DNA from: Chara braunii
Taxonomy: Eukaryota; Streptophyta; Charophyceae; Charales; Characeae
DNA: 64,000 nt
Direction: 5' to 3'
Assembly (NCBI GenBank): GCA_003427395.1
Contig: BFEA01000019.1
Span: forward strand, 1,032,510 to 1,096,509
A program made the translations under genes and the position numbers. The notes beneath the pieces are model-generated. The model was not told the DNA's origin. It worked only from the letters and a program-made list of their open reading frames with translations, and searched no databases. Below, in pieces: positions 35,736 through 45,000 of the stretch. How positions within the stretch are numbered: the stretch's first letter is position 1; every line of letters starts with the position of its first letter.

Positions 35736-35737
<2 letters not shown>
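34892..35737 (+). promoter_or_regulatory. Upstream region of hnRNP-like gene
   Basis: GC-richer sequence before the TG/AG microsatellite and the start codon; it should hold promoter and 5' UTR. No TATA box could be assigned. Open frames here (35218-35427, 35548-35853) show no family motif. Confidence 0.4.

Positions 35738-35813
<76 letters not shown>
35738..35813. repeat. (TG)n(AG)n compound microsatellite
   Basis: About 16 TG units followed by about 22 AG units, just upstream of the hnRNP-like start codon, probably in its 5' UTR or core promoter. Confidence 0.95.
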
Positions 35814-35815
<2 letters not shown>

Positions 35816-35918
35816 GGGGAAAGTGTGGGAGAGGAGAAGCGAGTATACGGTAGCGAGAGTCGGAAAAGGAGGACAGGTTCTACGTGCAGAGCAGTGAAGG
35901 AAACGGTGTGTCTTAGCG

Positions 35919-36061
35919 ATGGCCGTTAAGAAAAAGGAAAAGATGGAGCCGGAAGAGGAAGTACCTGATAGCATGCAGGGGGACGAGACGGAGAATGAAG
36001 ATAAGGTAGACAGAGGAGCGTCTCCAGATGGAGGACAAGCAGGCTCGAAGTCAAGTTCAGG
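35919..36061 (+). CDS. hnRNP-like gene, exon 1
   Basis: Starts at ATG and encodes a charged leader beginning MAVKKKEKMEPEEE and ending KSSSG. It ends in phase 2 before GTTAGT. About 105 bases upstream lies a (TG)n(AG)n microsatellite in the probable 5' UTR or promoter. The leader is low complexity, so exon extent rests on the donor site and phase match to exon 2. Confidence 0.82.
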
Positions 36062-39000
36062 GTTAGTTTACCGTGCAGCCATCTTGAGAACTAGAAAAGG
36101 CAGAAGTTGTATGTCGGTCTTTGCTGATTGTTCAGATTTTGGCTAAGGTAGCCACCAGTGTGATTAGTGTATCTGCTAGTATATATGTGCTGTGCTAGTG
36201 CTTTCGATAGCTGTTGCTTTTTGTAGCCGATGTGGTCTCTCTTTGTCCTGTTCGGCTTTGGCTCGTTCCTAAGTGGTTCGTTCTCGTCTAGATCGTTTGC
36301 TATAGAATGTATTGTGCTAGTCTTTGATAGCTGTTGTTTGTCTAGCCGATGAAAGGTGTTGTCGTTTTCGATCAATTGGTTTTTACTTATCTCGGGTCCG
36401 AGGATTTGCTAGGAAAAGAAGAGATGATCTCGGTCGTTGTTGGCTAATTGGTATATATATGTCGGTCGTTTTCGGTTAATTGGTTTATATGTCGGTCGTT
36501 TTCGGTTAATTGGTTTATATCTCGGTCGTTTTCGGTTAATTGGTTCACATATGTCTCGGTCGGTCGTTTTCGGTCAATTGGTATACATTGTATATATCGG
36601 TCCGTCGTTTTCCTTTCGTTGGTTATTCCGGTCGTTGATGCAGTCTATTGGCTTTGATTGTAGATAATGATTCTTAGGGTGCGTATCTAACACTTAGTCC
36701 TTATTCGACCTTATTATCCTGATAGAGGCAAGATCTTCATCGGCGGACTATGCTGGGAGACGACGACAGGTGCGTTTCTGATAACCCCTCCCTTCCTTTC
36801 TCCATCTATCCATCAAAACTCTCATCACTCCCTTTTTCACCCCTATTTGTATTTGTTTGCCTCCCCTTCGTCTGGTTCCCCATGTTTCTGCCCCCCCTAA
36901 ACACTTTCATTTTTTTCCCCCCTTTGTATGACTGTTGCTCTCCATTCCCCGTCCCTCTCCGTTTCATATCTCTATTGTTTCTCTTTCGTTGTGTTCCAAT
37001 CGCTCTTCCCATCATTCGCCCTCCTCCTCCCTTCCTCTCGCCGCCTCTCTTCCTTTCCGTCTTCATTGTCTTCCTGCCTCCCTGACGACCCCTTCCTCCC
37101 CTCACTTGCTCTCTTATACACCGTGGCGTCGGTACCTCTGTTTTCTACCTCACTAGTTCTCCCTCCCTCTCTAGTTCTTCCTCCCTCTAGTTCTCCCTAC
37201 CTCTCTAGTTCTCCCTCCTAGTTCTCTCCCTCTGGTTCTTACTCTTCATGCCCTCTTTAGTTCTCCCTCCCTCTCTAGTTCTCTGCCTCTGCTTCTTACT
37301 CTTCATGGGTCTCACTCTGTTGCTTCAGGTTCCGGTGTTTCACTCACCGCCCGTCTAGCACGTTCCCTCCCTGGGTCTCTTTCCTGGCCTCTCCTCACCT
37401 GAAAAAAAGTCTTATTCCTGATCTTAGTTTGAGAATCTTCTCGTCTTCGGTATTATATATATCTCTTATGTATTTTTTGTTCTTGGAACTAGGTTTTAAT
37501 TACTACCCCTCGTTATTGTATTCCTCTCGTGTTGTTGTAGTGCATATGTTGTAGTGTTCCATGTGCTATATCGAAGTCTCCCTGTTTATCATTATTAGCC
37601 CTTGCTGCCTGTCGTATGTGGTCCGTCTCTCCGTTTTCATGTTTCCACTCCTCCCGGCTCTTTGTCTCTTTCATAACTTCGCATTTTGCGTTATGTCCTT
37701 TCTTTTACCTGCACGTTGGTATCTTGATGAGTGTGGTTCTATCTTGTTCTCTCTCTGCGTTTCGCTTGTCTTTCTAGTCCTTTTGTTTGTTCTCTATCTT
37801 TCTCCATCCTGCAGCCGCACATACCGTGCGTCAATTCTGCCACGCAGCGCCCCTCGTTTCTCTTGGTGCCGTCACACTGCTGATGCTGCCCGCGCCTTCA
37901 CCCCTGACATGACCAACCGAACTTGCGTGCCGATGATGTCATCCATTCTGCTGCAGCCTCGCACAAGTCCTTCCCCACCTCTCGTCTTGGTGCACGTGTT
38001 TCACGTCGTCCTATACCCTTGTTATACCGCTGTACCAGGTAACGTCAGGTTTTTGCGACTTCTATGACATTTCTACCTTTTCGCCCTCGCGTCCTATCGC
38101 TATTGTCTTGCCTTATCTTACGCAACTGCTTGTCCGTCCCTCTTCGCCGTCTTTCGTCCATGTGCACCACGTGTTTCACATCGTATTACATCCGAATCAC
38201 GTCCAGGTGCACGTGTTTCATATCATATTAAATCTGTATCACATCGTATTACGCAACAGCTGGTCCGTCCTTCTTCCCCGCCTCTCTTCAGGGTGCACGT
38301 GTTTCACATCTTAATAAAAACCGAATTACGTCCTACTGTACCAGGTTACGTCATGTTTTTGCACCTGATGTTATGGCACTCTTCTCATTTTCGGGCTCGC
38401 GTCCTATCTCTGCTTTCTGACGTCTCGATGCACATGCGTCGATGCCTGCTGTATCTTCTTCGTAACGCCTTATGTCCCGCTGTACAGCTCCACAGACCCG
38501 ACTCATCTCCCTCGTCAACGGCCTCTCACGAAGTAATGGCCGTTTGCACCGCTGCATACGCCTTTCCTCCCGCTGTGGCGACTTCTCTGTAGCCATGCTT
38601 TGGTATCTCCGTTTAATGTTCCACTTCTTCTTCCAAATGTCTTTCGCTCCTCGAGTATCTGTCCTCTCAGCTTCGTCTTCTACGCCTGAGATCCACTCTT
38701 TGCATTTCCATGCCGGGGTTCGTCTTCTTGCAATGATTTATATGTTTTCTCATGGCTTCTTCCGTATCTTTCTGCCTGCACTTCGTGTCTCTTGGCGTTT
38801 TACTCATCTTCCTTCTCATGGCTTCTGCCGTATTTTTCTGCCTGCTCTTGCGTGTCTCTTGGCGTTTTACGAATCTTCCTGCCTGCTTCACACGTTTTCT
38901 TATGTTGTGTTTCTTTTTATTTTGCTGTTTTTTGGTTCTCATCTGGATCAGGCATCCGTTTCTCCGTCGCCGCCGGTCTACCGTCAGCCCACTTGGTCGC

Positions 39001-42000
39001 TGTTTACCTGAGCTTAGTCTCTGCGTTGCTGGCTGTCGCTCCGTCTGCTCGGGCGCGTCTTCCTCTGTGTCTCCGCTGTTGTTTTCGCCTTTTTTCTCCG
39101 CAGTTGTTAGAACGCAATTTCATTTTACCTTTCATTTTACCCATTCGGCAGTTATATATGACAGCCATCGCTTTTCAATTACCGATTATCTTTCCGCGTT
39201 TACGGTCGTTTTCCCCCAGTCGCGCTACTGTATGCCGCAGTCGTTATCTCGTTTCCGCGGTCGCTGTAACGTTTCTGAACTTGCCAGCTTGTTGCCGAAT
39301 CCTTTTCCGTAGTCACCATCGTTTTTGCGTGTTAACCAAAGTCTGCCTGTCTTTGTTTTCCATCGCCTATAGCTGCGTTCGACCATAGTCTTTCTGCGTA
39401 AACCATGCCGCACGTTCTCTGCGGTTGCTATCGCTTTTTTGAATTCACCTTCGCTTTTTGCGTAGTTGTTCTCACAGGATATTCGCACTCCCTCGTCTTT
39501 ACGCGTTAACCATTGTAGTTCTGTGGTAACCACTGCCTTCCTGCAGTCCCTCACCATCGTCTTTCTGAGTCACGGCTGGCGGTCAGGAACCAATAGCAAA
39601 AGGGCATATCTATTCTTCACTTGAGTTCTTGGTGTTGCTGTTCCCACCCCTTAGGTGAAGAATAAGGCTTTTGCTTTTCGTGCTCCTTAGGACAAGGCCC
39701 TATTTTGTCAGTTTCTTGTCGCAGGTTCCTTCCATTCCTCACTATCGCCTTTCTGCAGTCCTCACCATCGACATTCCGCGGTAGCCGTTGTCTTTCTGCG
39801 TTACCGTCGTCTTCGGTAACCGTCGTCCTTATGCGTTATCAATAGTCTCGTGCAGTCATCGTCGCCGTTCCCGATTCGTCTGCAATTTCTCTTGCCTCGT
39901 CTACTGTTAGGCTTTGTTTCTATACTCTACAAACATATATGAAAAATGTGCATGCTCTAATTGGGTTTTTGGGATGAAATGATAGCGACTGTTATTTGTT
40001 CTTTGAAAGTTGTGATACCGACTTGTATGAATGTTTTTGTAGTCAAGGGTTGCCTCTTTTAGGCCGTTCGCATGCAACGAAGTTCAAATGTTAATGAATT
40101 GCGCAGTGTCAATGAAATGCGTGTGTGAAGTTTGCTAGGCGGCAATCTGTAGAGCCCTTTGGCGATGACGCTCTGAGATTTGTGATTTACGTAAGGCTGA
40201 TGTCTGAGTCTGTCGCTTTCTAGGGAAGTGTGTGATGTCTCGCTCGTGTCATGTCAGTGATGAAGTTCAGGAGTCCACGAATGACAGTAATGACGTGAAT
40301 GACAGTTAGTTTCAAGTCGGCGGTAGTACTCGTAATGCCCTTGCGTCTAGGTGGCCGCTACACTTCCCTGTCGTACAGGTTTTGTATCAAGTCGTTCCGG
40401 GACCGAATTGGTGTTCTTCGTCGTTGGCGAACGAAATTACTCTCATGGCCGTAGTTCTCTATGCTTGGCTGTTTGACATTATGTTTATTTATTTGACTTC
40501 GTACATCTTATTACTAGATGAAGTCAGTAAGCGTCACGAAGTGCCAGTGCTCATCGACCAGTATTTACTAGTAATATTTATTTTGCCTAGACGGTTGCCA
40601 ATATTACGAGTTTGAGGAGCAGTGGTACAGTCCGTCTGTCGGAAGCTGTCAGATGTCTATTAGTTTTGCTGTTATATGCTCTTTTCTTGAACAATATTGA
40701 GATCTGTGTTACAATTTTTTACAATATTGAGATCTGTGTTGCGTAGACTATATCACGGTTGCCTCTAAAGAAGTCTGCGGTTACGTAGACGATATCACGG
40801 TTGCCTTTAAAGAATTCTGCGGTTACGTAGACGATATCACGGTTGCCTTTAAAGAATTCTGCGGTTACGTAGACAATATCACGGTTGCCCTTAAAGAAGT
40901 CTGCTGTGACGTAGACGATGTCACGGTTGCCATTTAAAGAAGTCTGCGGATCGGACGACGGGAGGTCTGTGCTCCCAAGCTCGTGCGAATGGGAAACCAA
41001 ACTGGTTGCCTTTCAGGCATATGTTTGACAAGATAGTTCTTGTTAAGGTGATGAAATTATGTGTGAAGGTTGTTGGACTGTAGAGGATGGTGATTAGTTC
41101 CGTTCGTTAGAGAAGAGATCTCTTGTTTAGGTTAAATTGTGCGCGAAGGTTGTTGGANNNNNNNNNNNNNNNNNNNNNNNNNNNNNNNNNNNNNNNNNNN
41201 NNNNNNNNNNNNNNNNNNNNNNNNNNNNNNNNNNNNNNNNNNNNNNNNNNNNNNNNNNNNNNNNNNNNNNNNNNNNNNNNNNNNNNNNNNNNNNNNNNNN
41301 NNNNNNNNNNNNNNNNNNNNNNNNNNNNNNNNNNNNNNNNNNNNNNNNNNNNNNNNNAGTACAAGGGTATATGCTTGTTCTGAGGGCTTGTCACGCCAAG
41401 TCTCTAAAGATGTCTTGTTTAGGTGAAACTGTGCGTGAAGGTTGTTGGACTGCAGTGGATGGATGTCTATGGCATTGTTTGTAAGATATTTGCTTATCCT
41501 GAGTGTTTGTCACGCCTAGTCTCCATAGATATCCTTCTAGTAGAAACTGTGCGTGAAGGTTGTGGGACTGCAGAGGAAGGGGTCCTACGCTCTAAAGTAC
41601 TAACGAATGGAAAAGCAATTTTTTTTTTAACTCCTGGATGTCCGTTCAATCTTCGATGGTATCGTTCGCAAGATATGTGCTAATGTGCTGAGGGCTTGTC
41701 TTGCCTTTAGTCTCCCTTTGGTACCCGTAAGACATGTTTATTGCATACCTCCGAACGTCGATGGTCTTATGGGTATAAGATACATGCTGTTATTCCTTAC
41801 TGGTAAGGCTTGTTACGCATAAGTCTTTCGATACTCACTCCTATGTATGCTGATACTACTACTGGTAGTAATGTTACGCAGCGTCTTCGTTTTGAGTTTA
41901 GCATCTTCTTTTTGAGTAGAGCTTTAACTAGGCAGTACCTGTTCTAGGAGGCCATAGTGGACTGCACTCTGTAAAGGTTTAGCTACTGGTCAATCGGAGG

Positions 42001-45000
42001 TCTGGCATCCTTGAATAAATGAATGCAAACCTTCAAAGTCGCTCGTCTTGGTAGGTATGTATAGGGGTGCGTATTGCTGGTTACTATCTGTTGTAGGGGG
42101 TTATGTGGAAGGACTGCGCTGAAAGTTCAAGCGTCCCTGTATCCCCATCGTTTCAATTAGTGAATGAACGACGAGATTCTTTAGCCGTCTGTGCTCTTGG
42201 TAGATCTGTATGCGTCGTGTACTCATATTTTCGGTCAGATGTTTCTTATACATCCCTCCGCGCCTTCAGCTGCTTCTTATACAACCCTCCACATCTGTCT
42301 ATGTCTTGGTTACGGGCGGGGGGGTTATTGGGAGGGTTAGGTTGTGGTCCGGGATGCGTTGGTCAGCTGATATTCCTATGAGCCAAATCGAACGAATCTT
42401 CCGTTAGACATGGAAATATACACTGCCAGACTTCTCTTTTTTGTGTTTTTGTGTGTGTGAGAGAGAGAGAGAGAGAGGGAGAGAGAACGTAACCTTTCCT
42501 GATACATAGTCTCTATCAATTCTGTCTCTATGATCTGGACTACCGTCTTTGTCGGAACATAATATAATGCGCCCTGTGAATGAATGTCATGAGCTATAAT
42601 TTTGGTCAGGTTTAGCGAAACGACGGTGCTATAGTTTGAATGAAGACGGTCTTGCAATACGTGTGGTAGGAGATCAGAGGACCGTGGTTTTGGGAGAGGT
42701 TATTTGGAGGGTTGTGTCGGTTGAGCATCGGGATTGCGTTTATGATGAGATGTGGATAACTTGGAGGGGACCTTATGACGCTTCGCGCTGTTGGTTTTGT
42801 AGGAACAGGCGTTGTTGCTTTGATCGTTCATGTACGGGTCTCGCTCCAATGACTTGTTCGAGAGGCATGTGGACTGCCACCTAGACCCGGTACATTCGAA
42901 GTGATCGAGCACTTTTGAATGTGTACGGGTCGTCGTTCGAGAGGCATCTGGACTGCCACCTAGACCCGATACATCCGAAGTGATCGAGCACTTTTGGATT
43001 TGTACGGGTCTCTCTCCAAGTGACTCGTCGTTCGAGAGGCATCTGGACTGCCTGTGTTGACCCGATTCATCCGAAGTGATCGAGCACTTCTGAACGTGTT
43101 TCGAGCGCCCTCCACGTCCCATGCATTGCGATTCTTGTCCAATGGATCGAGAGAGACATCATTATGATGATGATGTTAGCTGTTGCTGTTGGATGTAGCG
43201 GCCGGTTCTTGAGCCCACTGACAATTATTTTTGGAAATTCGTATTTGCAGAAAATCTGACCAGGCACTTCAGGAAGTATGGAGAAATTATCGATGCCGTC
43301 ATCATGAAAGATCGGAACTCGGGTCATCCTCGTGGTTTTGGCTTCGTCACATTTCGGGATCCATCCATATGTGATCGTGCGCTGAAGGACACGCATTGCA
43401 TCGATGGACGAACGGTGAGTAACTACTGCAGGAATCGCGTATCGCCTGTTGCCTTACCTCTGCCTTGTGTTTTTTGAACCCCTATCTTGGATTTATGTGA
43501 TTTATACAAGGAAGAAAATAAATATGAATTTATTTTTCTTTGTTTTCTGTTTTCCTTATGATTTTGCTCTCTGACAACTTTGCGACAATATATGTCAAGT
43601 CCAATGAATGGATCACGTGTCGGAATTGTTTGCGCAGCGATTGCTCGCAGTTATATGTACCGTGTGTACTTACCTCAGTAATTTGTTTAATAGCACTATT
43701 TACCTTAGTAATTTGTTTATAGCACTTCAACTCAGTAATTTGTTTAATAGCACTACCCTCCTGGAATTGTTATTTTCTTGATGCTCTGCACGTGGTTTTT
43801 GTTCCCGCGAAAACGTTGCCTCCCGTCTTTGACTGGTTTCCCGCCAATTTCTTTTAATAATAATTTTCTTCCGGCGACTCAGAATCCTAGTCTTGTGGAG
43901 ATCTGACTTCGCCTACCGTTTTCAACTGAGTACGACGCCCGGTGTGTATTTGTCTGTACCCGGAGTGGAAGTTGGACCCAATACAGCTATAACGATCGGG
44001 CGTTTTCTTCGGTTGAAGGGGGTCAGTTGTCTCTTTCTATAACAGCACAAGAGGACGAAAGGAACGATGAAGATGAGATGCAGCGAAGAAAGAGGAATAC
44101 ACAATGAAGGAAAAGAAGGATGATGAAGATAACGGGCGCAGAAACGACAAATAACGTCTTTGCAGATCTGTCTTGGCGTAGCTGCGGGCGGCGCGGACCG
44201 TCTTCATGCGTCGTGAATGAAAGTTCAGTCCTGAGCTGTCGGAATTTTGCCTGTAGAGCAGACAGGAGCTTTGTGTATCACTGGCCTCGCTGCAACAATA
44301 AGTGTGAGCTGGAAGGCGTATAGGATGTCAGGAAGCATCGCTGCAACAATAAGTGTGAGCTGGAAGGCGTATGTGATGTCAGGAAGCAGGGTGATCGACT
44401 TGTGGATTGCTTTCTCACATCTGGGAATGAATGTGTACCCACGAACACAACACACCCTGTCAATGAATTTATACAGGCTATAAATACGGTCAGGTACAGC
44501 CAACATGAGAGTGCGTTGTGTTGGGAGGAAGGTGATAAAGGCGGCGTACGGCACAGTGGCGCAATGAGCGCTGACAGTATTGCCCTCGGTGCATCTCTTA
44601 ACAACGTGTGAAGTGTTGAGTGTCACTTTTTTGTGACGAGTGTCACTTTCTTGAGGGAACATGTGAAATGTAGTTTCAGTGTCACTTTTTTGTGACGAGT
44701 GTCACTTTCTTGAGATAACATGTGAAATGTAGTTTCAGTTATAAAATGTATAGAGAGAACAAGTTGTGGGTTTGTCTTATCACATCTGCCTTGCGGTGGA
44801 GTAAAGTTAACGAGCGGAATAAGAAGTCTCAGTAATCGTTTTCTGGTTGATGTTTGTGGCAGGTCGAAGTCAAGAAATCCGTTCCAAGGGAGTGCATGAA
44901 AGGGCCAAGGACGAAAAAGATCTTTGTGGGTGGCTTGCCGCCATCTATTACCGATGGTAAGGAACTGGGCATTGTTTCTGATAGCCGTTTATTTTTGGTC

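Larger units (their letters stand above)
36770..43250 (+). other. 6.5 kb intron 2 of hnRNP-like gene, tandem-repeat rich
   Basis: Lies between exon 2 donor GTGCGT and exon 3 acceptor TTTGCAG. It holds a pyrimidine-rich stretch (about 36780-37400), a long T/C-biased tract to 39900, a 42-bp minisatellite (40741-40950), a longer tandem array with an N gap (41040-41700), a MITE-like hairpin (42540-42650) and a three-copy repeat (42830-43110). I see no additional exons in it. Confidence 0.8.

Noticed and set aside
36091-36110. AAGTTGTATGTCGGTCTTTGC as an RNP2-encoding exon (KLYVG)
   Set aside because: It would need a ~30-base intron after exon 1 and runs into a stop at once. The real RNP2 exon with correct phases and splice sites is 36726-36769.
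38472-39388. Overlapping plus-strand open frames of 180-200 codons in intron 2
   Set aside because: Three frames are open together in T/C-biased DNA, with repeated VSWRF-type phrases from local duplications. No splice or domain evidence.
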